DNA of 62,902 bases from JAZDFC01 sp043808235. Its GTDB lineage: Bacteria; Bacteroidota; Ignavibacteria; Ignavibacteriales; Melioribacteraceae. Position numbers and translations under genes: made by a program. Position 1 is the first letter of the stretch. Each line of letters opens with the position of its first letter. This document shows positions 1 through 8,598 of this stretch, one piece after another. The DNA lies in the NCBI GenBank assembly GCA_043808235.1, contig JAZDFC010000043.1:1-62902 (forward strand), in the 5' to 3' direction. The notes beneath the pieces are model-generated. The model made no database searches. It saw only the letters and a program-made list of their open reading frames with translations, and was not told the origin of the DNA.

Positions 1-25
1 GATTTTTATAAGTAACATAAATCAG

Positions 26-60
26 AAAAAGAGCGCCGCAACTAACAAACGGCGCCCTTT
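26..60 (-). terminator. Rho-independent terminator downstream of the T9SS gene
   Basis: A GC-rich hairpin (GCGCCG at 33-38 pairing with CGGCGC at 50-55, plus a few outer pairs) is followed on the minus strand by a T run (26-30). It lies about 115 bases past the stop of the minus-strand gene ending at 177. The 115 bases between hold nothing I can name. Confidence 0.6.
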
Positions 61-176
61 AATATGCCTCTATGCCCGATTGAAATTTGTCCCAACTAAT
101 TTCCACTCATCCAAATTATTACCTTTAGAATATTTACGAGAAACTCGCTGGTAATCCAAGATACCTACATTTATCG

Positions 177-956
177 TTATTTTAATAACAACATTTTCTT
201 AGCTATAATATTATTATCTATTTTTATTTGATAGATATATGTTCCGCTCGCAACTTTTTGTCCAGATTCATTAGTGCTATCCCACGTTACTTTATATTGT
301 CCAGGTTGGACATAATCATTCACAATATTTTTAATGAGAGAACCTGTAACATCATAGATCTTCAAATCGACAATACCTTCTTTCTTAATTTCGTACTGAA
401 TTGTGGTTGTTGGGTTAAAAGGATTGGGATAGTTTTGTTCAATGGTAAAATCTAATTGCTCTGATTGATAAGAATTATTTTCGTTTACTTCAGTTATAAA
501 TAGATTACTTGCGAAAACATAAGCCACATAAAATCCAATATTATCTCCAGGTTGGTTATCATTAATTCCTAAGAATAATTTTCCACTTTTATTAGCCATA
601 AAACTGCATCTCCTTCCAACCATAAATCCAGTTCCATCCGAGCCAATTTTTCCAATGACTGACTGTTGTATTGCATCAGGTACCGGGAAACTTGGATTTA
701 TGCCACCAAGACCCTCTGGTCCAACATAATATCCATGCTGCGGGTATGTTCCACCTTGTGTTGAACAAACTCCATTCACAACAATTGTATATGAATTTCC
801 TTGTACTACATCAACAGAAGTTTCATTCCATTGATTTGAGACATTTATCCATTCGACACTTGCACCAGAAACAGGTTCGAGAATTGTAACATCCTGTGCT
901 TGAATAAATGAATTAATGAAACCAAGAATCAGTAAAAATTGAACTAGCTTTTTCAT
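177..956 (-). CDS. Secreted PA-IL-like lectin-domain protein with T9SS sorting domain
   Basis: Residues 1-20 form a signal peptide (basic start, hydrophobic core, ending IQAQ). Residues about 22-150 resemble the PA-IL (LecA)-like galactose-binding fold: a WNET segment, a GPEG loop, then IGKIG and LFLGINDNQPGDN near the end. Residues about 170-259 are a type A T9SS C-terminal sorting domain with the YPNPFNP signature, an IYDVTG segment and a basic IIAKKMLLLK tail. The protein is therefore probably exported through the Sec pathway and then the T9SS to the cell surface. Sugar binding is inferred from the fold resemblance only. The gene is monocistronic and diverges from the gene at 1058. Confidence 0.8.
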   Translation of the reverse strand: MKKLVQFLLILGFINSFIQAQDVTILEPVSGASVEWINVSNQWNETSVDVVQGNSYTIVVNGVCSTQGGTYPQHGYYVGPEGLGGINPSFPVPDAIQQSVIGKIGSDGTGFMVGRRCSFMANKSGKLFLGINDNQPGDNIGFYVAYVFASNLFITEVNENNSYQSEQLDFTIEQNYPNPFNPTTTIQYEIKKEGIVDLKIYDVTGSLIKNIVNDYVQPGQYKVTWDSTNESGQKVASGTYIYQIKIDNNIIAKKMLLLK

Positions 957-1057
957 ATTAACTCCAATTTTGAATTATTAATTATTTTGACAATTTTTGC
1001 TTGTCCAATAATCTAAGTAAGGTAATTCTTCCGGCTATTGGAAAATTTGGGTAAGTT

Positions 1058-2086
1058 TTGAACGATAATTTTGGGAAGGAATTGCAGCTTTTACAACTTT
1101 TTGAAGAATTACGAATATCAAACACATCTTTAACACCTTCCCGGTTAAAAGAGCTGATAGACTATTCTTCCCAAATTGCACTGAAATTTCTCAATTATAA
1201 ATACCAGTCCGATAGAGCCAAATTCCTCAATCTCGGTTATTCTTTTGCAGATATTGCGGTCGAGGCAATTGTTCCTCTTTTCATTGAGAATAAATCCACC
1301 AAAGAACTTGGCATTATTAAATCGCTCAACGATTGGCAGTCGCCGCTTGAGACCGAAGAGCAATTGCAATACTTTGTAAATAAACTGGTTGTAAACCGCG
1401 TTGAACAGGAATTGATTCGCATTTACAAAGAAGCCGATCCTTTCTTTGCGAAAATACATGACTCCATCGAGTATATTATTGAACAATCCGGGTATGTTAA
1501 AAAGTCTTCATACGGCACAATGTTAATTTTTAAAAGTGCCGATGCAAATGGAGAATTTATCCCGGCGCATGAATTCGATAAACTGCCCGATTCGTTTTTC
1601 TTTGGCAAGATTAAAACCATCGTTCAAAGTATATTAAAATACCTTGAAAGCGAGACCGGATTTATTTCCGCCATCCCTTTGAATTTATTAATTAAGAGAA
1701 TTAAGCATGCTCAATTTTCAAATCAATATATCAATTATTCTACGGTTGATGAGCATCCCGAAGAGAAAATAATTATCGGCAAAATAATTTCCGCCGGACT
1801 CGGTACTGTGTATTCAAAGATTGACGGATTTTATAAAGAAAAACTATCCGTAACCGAAAAGCAAGCGTTTAAAGACGCGCTGAATGAAATAAGCATCGAC
1901 TTGACTGACGGCGGAATACCGCATGAGTTGTTCGCTTATTTGAATAAACAAATGCCCGACTTGAACAAGAGCGATTATTATGGAAAATATCACTCGATAT
2001 TTGACTATCTGTTGAGATTAATGAAAAAACAGATCGCTGCAGAGATGCAAAACGAAGGGTTGTTTTCCAACCAAGATGATAATTAG
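1058..2086 (+). CDS. Hypothetical protein, possibly sigma-region-2-like
   Basis: This 342-aa, mostly helical soluble protein was not recognised as a known family. It starts at TTG; no in-frame ATG lies nearby, and the next candidate is another TTG at 1079 just behind a GGAAGGA sequence. Residues about 30-125 look faintly like sigma-70 region 2: a helix with SFADIAVEAIVPLF, where ECF sigmas have an acidic segment followed by Q.AFLR.F, then a second helix FVNKLVVNRVEQELIRIYK, like the ECF helix that ends in a basic patch. No convincing region 4 helix-turn-helix is visible. It is followed after 32 bases by a 178-aa gene in the same direction. The sigma idea is inference and weak. Confidence 0.6.
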   Translation: MNDNFGKELQLLQLFEELRISNTSLTPSRLKELIDYSSQIALKFLNYKYQSDRAKFLNLGYSFADIAVEAIVPLFIENKSTKELGIIKSLNDWQSPLETEEQLQYFVNKLVVNRVEQELIRIYKEADPFFAKIHDSIEYIIEQSGYVKKSSYGTMLIFKSADANGEFIPAHEFDKLPDSFFFGKIKTIVQSILKYLESETGFISAIPLNLLIKRIKHAQFSNQYINYSTVDEHPEEKIIIGKIISAGLGTVYSKIDGFYKEKLSVTEKQAFKDALNEISIDLTDGGIPHELFAYLNKQMPDLNKSDYYGKYHSIFDYLLRLMKKQIAAEMQNEGLFSNQDDN

Positions 2087-2118
2087 TTTACTTAGTACTC
2101 ATATATAAGAAAGTAAAG

Positions 2119-2655
2119 ATGGATACACATATAATCACCGAAGAAGATATTTTTCACTTTGTAACCAGCCGTGAATCTCTTACGGTGGAGAAGCAAAATT
2201 ACATCAAAGAGAATATGGTTCTTTTCAAAGAAAAAATTGAATATTACGAAGCTTTCCTTAAACCGCTTACATCAGGCGAAGAAGAAGAACTAAAAGAAAA
2301 GATTGAACAAAAATTTTTCTCCGGCAGTAAAATTTTTGTATTAACGCCGACATGGAACGGCGAACAAAATCAAACCAACGAATTACGATTAGCCGCCGCT
2401 TCAGTAATTCTTGAAAAGAAAACTGATTCGATAAGTTTTGCGGATGCGGGACAAAAATTCCTGGTAAGAATTGTTAACAAAAATAATCGCAGTCTTCTTT
2501 ATATTTTACCTTCCGAACAAATTCTACCTAATCAAAGATATCATGTGAAAATGCTGCCTTCCAATAATCTCTATGAGACCATTGATTTATCCCAACCCAT
2601 CGAGATATCTGAGGAGGATATTCGGCAGATAGAAATTAGGATAATTTCGAAATGA
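2119..2655 (+). CDS. Hypothetical protein, anti-sigma-like N-terminus possible
   Basis: This 178-aa protein has no signal peptide or membrane segment. Its first 45 residues (EEDIFHFVTSRESLTVEKQ, then a helix with YYEAFLK) have the spacing of a short anti-sigma helical domain, but the Cys/His ligands of zinc anti-sigma factors are absent. Residues about 85-178 look like a beta-rich domain (ILEKKTDSISFADAGQKFLV, IEISEEDIRQIEIRI). It lies 32 bases after the 342-aa gene and is probably co-transcribed with it. The function is unknown; a regulatory partner of the upstream protein is only a suggestion. Confidence 0.6.
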   Translation: MDTHIITEEDIFHFVTSRESLTVEKQNYIKENMVLFKEKIEYYEAFLKPLTSGEEEELKEKIEQKFFSGSKIFVLTPTWNGEQNQTNELRLAAASVILEKKTDSISFADAGQKFLVRIVNKNNRSLLYILPSEQILPNQRYHVKMLPSNNLYETIDLSQPIEISEEDIRQIEIRIISK

Positions 2656-2705
2656 TATTTATTTGTCCGTAACAAAAGGGTAGATATGTCATTTTTACAC
2701 TACAC

Positions 2706-3893
2706 TTAAAACGCGAAGACCCGAAGCATTTCAATCAATTCTTTTACTTCGGGTATATTAACCAGTTTAGGCCGGGAGGAATATTTTGTAAGAATCGATT
2801 TCGTATCGAGGTAGCTTTCTTTCATCCGCATCCTGTCATTTGCTGAAAGATATGAATATAAACTGTCGGAAAATCCACATTCCGAAGGAAGGATTTTATA
2901 CTGAAGTATATCGTCGATATTTCCTTTGTAAACCCAGGTAGGAAGAAATTTGATTTCACCTAACTTAAGATTATTGTTTTTCAAATCCCTAAGGACAGTA
3001 AAATTTAAAATTACTCCGGCATCGGAATAGCGCCACTGCTGATTCGAAATAAAATTTCCCAATGAATAAGCGATGAATCCCGAATCAATTCTTCCGCTCG
3101 TCGCTTTGAAAAAACTTACCGGTTGAATTACATGAGGATGACTCGCCAAAATTATATCGGCACCGAACTCAATTGTTTTTTCAGTAATCATTTTTTGAAA
3201 CGAGTTCGGCTCACGTTGATATTCCTCGCCGAAATGGAAATATACAACAACCAAATCCGGCGATAAACTTTCGGCACGTGTGATATCATCGCATATCAAG
3301 GTTGTATCGATAAGATTGATTAAATAATTTTTACCTTTGGGGATGGGCCTTCCGTTTGTCCCGTAACTATAGGAGAGTAAAGCTATTTTAATTCCGTTTA
3401 CATTAACGAGCCGGACAGAATCTCTATATCGTGTGGAATTAAAGGTCCCTGTTGATTGCAATCCAAATTCATTAGCAAATGTGATTGTATTTAAAATTCC
3501 CTGTTCACCTTTATCAAGCGAATGATTATTGGATGTAAACAGAAAATCGAATCCGGTATCTTTCAATGCTTCAAGATATTGTTTGGGAGATTTGAAAGCC
3601 GGATAACCTGAATAATTTCCTTTATCTGAAATTGTTGTCTCCAAATTTCCGATTGTTATGTCTGCCGAAGATAAATACGATTTTATTTCACTATACACCG
3701 ATCTAAAATCAAAACTGTCTTTTGCTATTTGAGCTGATTGGAACTGCGGTGAGTGGCACATCAAATCACCGACAGCCGAAATTGTAACTATCTCAATTGA
3801 ATCCGTTTTCACAGTATCTGAATTATTAAACGGGAAGGTCATCGCGATAAAACGGATGATCACAGAAACGTATGTTAAAAGAGATAAAATCAT
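2706..3893 (-). CDS. CapA-family (PGA_cap) metallophosphatase-like protein
   Basis: This 395-aa protein opens with a hydrophobic segment (residues 1-20), so it is probably anchored or exported. It carries the CapA-family signature: GDLMCHSPQ near residue 42, GNLETTIS near 80, FTSNNHSLDKGEQG near 120, ASHPHVIQP near 255 and YSLGNFISNQ near 278. These are the metal-binding His/Asn/Asp positions of the calcineurin-like fold. CapA proteins take part in poly-gamma-glutamate capsule synthesis, but most family members, including lone genes like this one, have no tested substrate. No capB/capC neighbours are present, so a capsule role is not supported here. Confidence 0.85.
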   Translation of the reverse strand: MILSLLTYVSVIIRFIAMTFPFNNSDTVKTDSIEIVTISAVGDLMCHSPQFQSAQIAKDSFDFRSVYSEIKSYLSSADITIGNLETTISDKGNYSGYPAFKSPKQYLEALKDTGFDFLFTSNNHSLDKGEQGILNTITFANEFGLQSTGTFNSTRYRDSVRLVNVNGIKIALLSYSYGTNGRPIPKGKNYLINLIDTTLICDDITRAESLSPDLVVVYFHFGEEYQREPNSFQKMITEKTIEFGADIILASHPHVIQPVSFFKATSGRIDSGFIAYSLGNFISNQQWRYSDAGVILNFTVLRDLKNNNLKLGEIKFLPTWVYKGNIDDILQYKILPSECGFSDSLYSYLSANDRMRMKESYLDTKSILTKYSSRPKLVNIPEVKELIEMLRVFAF

Positions 3894-4054
3894 AATACAA
3901 AAATAGTCTACATTAATATTCGGAAATAATTGAACACCAATTTAGAGTTCATCTTAATTGTGAGAACAAAATGTGAGATAAAAAAGTTTTGGGATTTAGT
4001 TCGAACCGGCCTTTCCGCGACTTGATCTGATTACGTTCTATTTAAAAAGAAAAA

Positions 4055-4099
4055 GGGTTGAGAAAATATTTTCAATTAATAGAAAAGTTTCCTCAACCC
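4055..4099 (-). terminator. Terminator after the histone H1-like gene
   Basis: GGGTTGAG (4055-4062) pairs with CTCAACCC (4092-4099). Read on the minus strand the hairpin is followed by a run of T (CCCTTTTTC). It lies just past the stop of the Hc1-like gene. Confidence 0.65.
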
Positions 4100-4110
4100 A
4101 AAATTATGGA

Positions 4111-4305
4111 TTATTCTCCGCCTTCTTTTCTTTTAGATTTTAGATCCTGAACTTCATTACGCATTTCCTGCGCCAATCTTTTTAACTCACTTAAGCCTTT
4201 ACGAACTCTCGTGCCGGCTGCGGATTGACCTTTTGTATAGAATTTTTGAACATCCGGTTCAAGACCCTTTAAGAATTCGATTAGGTTGTAATATTTTTCA
4301 CTCAT
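4111..4305 (-). CDS. Histone H1-like DNA-associated protein (Hc1 family)
   Basis: This 64-aa basic, helical protein matches the small histone H1-like (Hc1) proteins that are widespread in Bacteroidota: a helix with FLKGLEPDVQKFYTKGQSAA, then AGTRVRKGLSELKRLAQEMR and a Lys/Arg-rich tail. In Chlamydia, Hc1 condenses the chromosome; the Bacteroidota homologues are presumed nucleoid-associated but are little studied. It is the last gene of a minus-strand run (hydrolase, Fe-S oxidoreductase, Hc1), 23 bases after the oxidoreductase stop, and has its own terminator. This start gives the usual family length. Confidence 0.85.
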   Translation of the reverse strand: MSEKYYNLIEFLKGLEPDVQKFYTKGQSAAGTRVRKGLSELKRLAQEMRNEVQDLKSKRKEGGE

Positions 4306-4328
4306 AAAACAACTCCCTTTTTTTTGAA

Positions 4329-6338
4329 TTAATATTGTGAATTTTCAAGAATAATTTCTGCAATGTCTTTTATTTCTATTTCATCTTGTTTGTCGAAAGT
4401 TTTTATACCGTCCGTCATCATCGTCATACAAAACGGACAAGCTGAAGCAATTGTATTGCAATTAGTATCAATAGCCTCTTTCGTTCGATTTTCATTTATA
4501 CGCACACCATCAGTTTCTTCCAAAAACATTCTTCCACCCCCGGCACCACAACAAAAACCTTTATCACGATTTCTGGTCATTTCCACCAATTCTAAGCCAT
4601 TTACAGCGTTTAAAGACTGTCTTGGTGACTCATAAATGTTATTGTACCGCCCAAGATAACAAGAATCATGGAAAGTTACACGTTTTTTTATCGATTTTTC
4701 AACAATTTTTATTTTCCCCTCCGCAAGCAATTTTTCTATCATTTCACTATGATGCACGACATTAAAGTTGCCTCCGAACTGCGGATATTCATTTTTCAGC
4801 GAATTATAACAGTGCGGGCAAGCAGTAACTATTTTTTTAACCCCGTAATTATTCAACGTCTCCACATTTTCATTCATTAGCGTCTGAGCTAAATATTCGT
4901 TGCCTAATCTGCGTGCTGTGTCTCCGTTGCATTTTTCTTCGGAACCGAGAATCCGGAATTCAACTCCCGCATTTTGCATCAATTTAGCAAATGCTTTTGT
5001 TACTTTTTGATATCGAGCGTCAAAGGAACCAGCGCAGCCAACCCAAAAGAGGTATTCGGCGTTTGAATCTTCAGCCATTGTTTTGATATTCATTCCCTCA
5101 GCCCACACAGCTCTATCCTGCGCATTAAATGCCCATGGTGTAAAATTGGTTTCGAGATTTTTGAATACCGGATTTAATTCATTAGGAAAACTCGATTCCA
5201 TTAAAACCAAATTTCGTCTCATATCAACAATCGAATCGATATGCTCGATGGTTACAGGACATTCATGCATACAGGCGCCGCAAGTTGTACATGCCCACAA
5301 CTCTTCATCTTCAATATAATTATGGAGGAGGGATTTTTCGATTACTTCATTTCCCTCAGTAATACCGGAGAGAATTAACGGCGCTTTCTCTTCGGTTCGA
5401 TGCCGGATATCAACAATTATTTTTCTGGGTGATAACTTTTTACCGGTTGTAGCAGCGGGACAAACAGAAGCACATCTTCCGCATTCAGTACACGCAAATC
5501 CATCAAGCATTTGTTTCCATGTGAGATGCTCTATATCCGAAGCGCCGTACTGTTCAACTGCCTCATTTTCCAGATCTAATTTTTTCAGAATATATTTTTT
5601 ATCCGATAGTTTTGAAAGGAAAACATTCGGGATTGAAGTGATGACATGAAAATGTTTTGAGTATGGTAAAAAATTCATAAAACTGAAAATTACAAGTATG
5701 TGCATCCACCAAAATATTTCGTAAAAAATTGGTGCCGATTGGCTCCCCTCTGAAAAAATCAATGTGCTTAAAAAGGCGGTTAGCGGACGCATTTCATAAT
5801 CACTTAATATAAAATTGTGTTTTGCAATCAACGAAATATTTTGACCGAGTACTGAAATACAGACAAGTAAAATAAGAGACAGAATAACTGTTGCATCCAT
5901 CAATCCTTTTTTACCAACATCCAAACGAGGAATTTTTGTGATATACCTTCTCCACAATGCCCATTTTACTGCACCGATAACGAGCACCACCATTACATCC
6001 TGTATGATGGTAATAATGGAATAAACCGGACCGAGAAATTCAAAGGTAAAATCAGAAGAAAATCCTTGAATGATTGATTCCAATACTGCAAAAAGAAAAA
6101 GTACAAAACCCCAGAATATAAAAAAGTGAATACCGCCGGCAATTCGCTCGCGCAGTAACTTCGATTGACCAAAAGCAATCTTCAATACATTACCAATGCG
6201 AGACGGGATATTATCCAAACGGTCCTCTTTTTGCCCCACAGATAAATATTTTATAATTCGATGCAGATTAAAAGTTAACAGTCCGAAGGCTGCAATAAAT
6301 ACAAAGATAAATACAACGTTCTTTAATTCCATAAACAT
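4329..6338 (-). CDS. Membrane Fe-S oxidoreductase, ETF:quinone oxidoreductase-like (EMO type)
   Basis: Residues 1-240 form a multi-span membrane domain related to the nitrate reductase gamma / cytochrome b family. Two 4Fe-4S motifs follow (CTECGRCASVCP near 285 and CTTCGACMHECP near 355), and the C-terminal half has two CCG-type domains (VGCAGSFD, HDSCYLGRYN, CCGAGGG) as in heterodisulfide reductase subunits B/D. This layout matches the membrane oxidoreductases proposed to pass electrons from reduced electron-transfer flavoprotein to menaquinone during acyl-CoA oxidation. The acyl-CoA dehydrogenase gene 1.1 kb away (7453), divergently transcribed, fits that role. etfAB are not in this window, so the partner is inferred. 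It follows the hydrolase gene by 6 bases. Confidence 0.82.
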   Translation of the reverse strand: MFMELKNVVFIFVFIAAFGLLTFNLHRIIKYLSVGQKEDRLDNIPSRIGNVLKIAFGQSKLLRERIAGGIHFFIFWGFVLFLFAVLESIIQGFSSDFTFEFLGPVYSIITIIQDVMVVLVIGAVKWALWRRYITKIPRLDVGKKGLMDATVILSLILLVCISVLGQNISLIAKHNFILSDYEMRPLTAFLSTLIFSEGSQSAPIFYEIFWWMHILVIFSFMNFLPYSKHFHVITSIPNVFLSKLSDKKYILKKLDLENEAVEQYGASDIEHLTWKQMLDGFACTECGRCASVCPAATTGKKLSPRKIIVDIRHRTEEKAPLILSGITEGNEVIEKSLLHNYIEDEELWACTTCGACMHECPVTIEHIDSIVDMRRNLVLMESSFPNELNPVFKNLETNFTPWAFNAQDRAVWAEGMNIKTMAEDSNAEYLFWVGCAGSFDARYQKVTKAFAKLMQNAGVEFRILGSEEKCNGDTARRLGNEYLAQTLMNENVETLNNYGVKKIVTACPHCYNSLKNEYPQFGGNFNVVHHSEMIEKLLAEGKIKIVEKSIKKRVTFHDSCYLGRYNNIYESPRQSLNAVNGLELVEMTRNRDKGFCCGAGGGRMFLEETDGVRINENRTKEAIDTNCNTIASACPFCMTMMTDGIKTFDKQDEIEIKDIAEIILENSQY

Positions 6339-6344
6339 CCTTGA

Positions 6345-7193
6345 TTAGTTTTGGTCCGACTGAATAAATCTGACGGAGAAAAAATTAAAAGTTTTATTTA
6401 AAAGTTTTTCGAATTTTTCATTGCTTCCTGAAAACGGATGAACTACATCGAATGTATGACCGATTGCAAACAATTTATAAAATTCGGTTTTCGATTTATC
6501 AGACCATTCATATAACTGCTCGCCTTCTGAGATAGGAACGCTTAAATCCTGGTCCCCGTGTGCAATCAATAGCGGACACTGCAAAATCGAGACAGCTTTT
6601 TCCATATTCAGTGAACTATATTTGTTCTCTTCAATGTCTTCGAGCAGAGAAAGATTCAATCTTAAAACCTGATTTGTTCGTGAATTTACTATTTCAACAA
6701 AGCCTGTTTTTCGCCATTCTTTCTTTTGTCTCTCGGTATATCTATCGAGTTTTGAAATCGAAGCCCATATTGCAACTGCATCTACTTCTTTTTTAATTGA
6801 TGATGTAAGCAACGATACTGCCCCGCCCCGGCTATGACCAAGTATTCCTAACTTTTTATTCTTCTTCGTTCCAAAAAATCCCGAACAATAAGCATCTATT
6901 ACTTGAGATAACTCGCTGACTTCTCTCGTGAAAGTATTATTAGCGAATTTTTGAAGTTCCGTACACTCAGTTGGATTGTCCCCGATTCCGTTCAAAGAAA
7001 AATTAAATGTAATAAAAAAAAAGCCCCGTTCCGCAAAATAATTGCCTGTGTATGGAATAAATCCCCAATCTTTAAATCCTTTAAAGCCGTGAACATAAAT
7101 AATGCAATGCTTTTCTCCGGCGTTTTCGCTACCGAAAGTAGAAAGGCGAATTTTTTCGCCGTCGGGAGTATCAATCACATAGTCTTTGTACAT
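6345..7193 (-). CDS. Alpha/beta hydrolase (serine esterase/peptidase-like)
   Basis: This 282-aa cytoplasmic alpha/beta hydrolase has an oxyanion-hole VHGFKG motif (about residue 34), the nucleophile elbow GHSRGG (Ser near 122), an acid in HGDQDLSVP (Asp near 217) and a His in IGHTFDVVHP (near 250). It is of the dienelactone-hydrolase/acyl-esterase-like type. The substrate cannot be told from sequence. It is the first gene of a minus-strand operon with the Fe-S oxidoreductase (6-base gap) and the histone H1-like gene. Confidence 0.85.
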   Translation of the reverse strand: MYKDYVIDTPDGEKIRLSTFGSENAGEKHCIIYVHGFKGFKDWGFIPYTGNYFAERGFFFITFNFSLNGIGDNPTECTELQKFANNTFTREVSELSQVIDAYCSGFFGTKKNKKLGILGHSRGGAVSLLTSSIKKEVDAVAIWASISKLDRYTERQKKEWRKTGFVEIVNSRTNQVLRLNLSLLEDIEENKYSSLNMEKAVSILQCPLLIAHGDQDLSVPISEGEQLYEWSDKSKTEFYKLFAIGHTFDVVHPFSGSNEKFEKLLNKTFNFFSVRFIQSDQN

Positions 7194-7452
7194 GCTGTAA
7201 ATATGTTGATTAACGCTTGAAATGTCAAGATTCTTGAAAAAATAAAAATCCGCCTGCTAAAAAACCAATTACTAATTTTGGTTAAAGAAATTTTCAAATT
7301 TTTGTTGAATGATAAATACCGCGGTGAGTTTCAAAAATATGATTGGGAAATAATTTTACTTAAGTTTTTAAAACTGACCGGGAAGTTGAATTTTATTTTG
7401 GTCAACAAATAATTATCTTTCATTACAATCTAATACAGGTGATTAGCAAAAT

Positions 7453-8598
7453 ATGTTTATTCGATTTAAGGAAGAACAAAATATGTTGCGGGCAACAGTT
7501 CGAGAATTTACAAATTCCGAAATAAGACCGCTCGCAAAACAAATTGATGTACAAGGAGAAATACCCCGTTCACTAATTAATAAAATTGGCGAAGTTGGTT
7601 TACTTGGAACAGCTATCCCCGAAAAATACGGCGGCGATGGTTTCGGAGAAATTGGATTCTGCATTGGGCAGGAAGAAGTAACCCGTGCGTGTGGTTCTAC
7701 TGCAACATTTATTGGCGCTCATCAATCTATTGGGATGGGTGCAATTTATATCGGCGGCTCCGAGGAGTTAAAAATGAAATACATTCCTGACCTCGCAAAT
7801 GGTAAAAAAATCGCAGCATTCGCCCTTACGGAAACTGACGCCGGTTCGGATACATTCAATTTGAAGACTACCGCAAAAAAATCCGGCGATAAATGGATAT
7901 TAAATGGCCAGAAAATTTGGATAACAAATGGTTCGATTGCAGATGTATTCTCGGTGTTTGCACGGACTGAGAAAGGTATTACCGGATTTGTGGTTGAAAA
8001 GAAATTCCCCGGAATTTCCATTGGTGCAAATGAAAAAAAACTTGGTATCCGCGGCAGTGTAACAAATATTATTTCTTTCGATAATGTAGAGGTGCCCGAA
8101 GAAAACATTATAGGTATTGAAGGAAGAGGGTTTTTAACAGCAATGAAAACACTTGATGCCGGAAGACTTGGGCTCGGTGCTTGCTGTTTGGGCGCATCGA
8201 AGGAACTTTTAAAAATGTCTGTTGAATTTGCGAATCAAAGGAAACAATTTGATCAAAATATTTCTAAATTTCAGGCGATTCAATTTATGATTGCTGAGAT
8301 GACGACGAAAATCTATGCGATGGAAAGTATTGTATTCAGAGCAGCAGAAAAATATGATACCGGAACAGATGTTACCGAGGATTCTGCAATAGTAAAATTA
8401 TTTTGTTCTGAAGCTGTTTCGGAAATTGCAGACATGGCTTTGCAGATTCACGGCGGCATGGGGTTCTCCGCCGAACTGCCGGTTGAAAGATTTTATCGCG
8501 ATGCCAGAATTTTAAGGATCTTTGAAGGAACAAGTGAAATTCAAAAATTAATCATCAGCCGAAAGGCAATTAAAAGCAACGGAAATTGGAATTTATAG
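7453..8598 (+). CDS. Acyl-CoA dehydrogenase
   Basis: This 381-aa FAD enzyme of the short/medium-chain acyl-CoA dehydrogenase family oxidises an acyl-CoA to the 2-enoyl-CoA and passes electrons to ETF. Visible signatures are FALTETDAGSD (residues about 116-126), KIWITNGSIADVF (FAD binding), LQIHGGMGFSAELPVERFYRDARI (about 330-352) and FEGTSEIQ, whose Glu is the catalytic base position of SCAD/MCAD enzymes. The length is typical. It heads a very tight operon: its TAG stop directly abuts the ATG of the hisA-like gene. Together with the oxidoreductase at 4329 and the branched-chain 2-oxoacid dehydrogenase at 30-35 kb, a branched-chain or short-chain acyl-CoA substrate is plausible but not proven. 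Confidence 0.93.
   Translation: MFIRFKEEQNMLRATVREFTNSEIRPLAKQIDVQGEIPRSLINKIGEVGLLGTAIPEKYGGDGFGEIGFCIGQEEVTRACGSTATFIGAHQSIGMGAIYIGGSEELKMKYIPDLANGKKIAAFALTETDAGSDTFNLKTTAKKSGDKWILNGQKIWITNGSIADVFSVFARTEKGITGFVVEKKFPGISIGANEKKLGIRGSVTNIISFDNVEVPEENIIGIEGRGFLTAMKTLDAGRLGLGACCLGASKELLKMSVEFANQRKQFDQNISKFQAIQFMIAEMTTKIYAMESIVFRAAEKYDTGTDVTEDSAIVKLFCSEAVSEIADMALQIHGGMGFSAELPVERFYRDARILRIFEGTSEIQKLIISRKAIKSNGNWNL

Noticed and set aside
1237..1422. Antisense ORFs within long genes
   Set aside because: They mirror the codon structure of the sense gene, have no ribosome site and show no recognisable domain; the same holds for the other opposite-strand ORFs in the window.
2706..3893. Capsule (poly-gamma-glutamate) operon
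   Set aside because: Only a CapA-like gene is present; capB and capC are missing.
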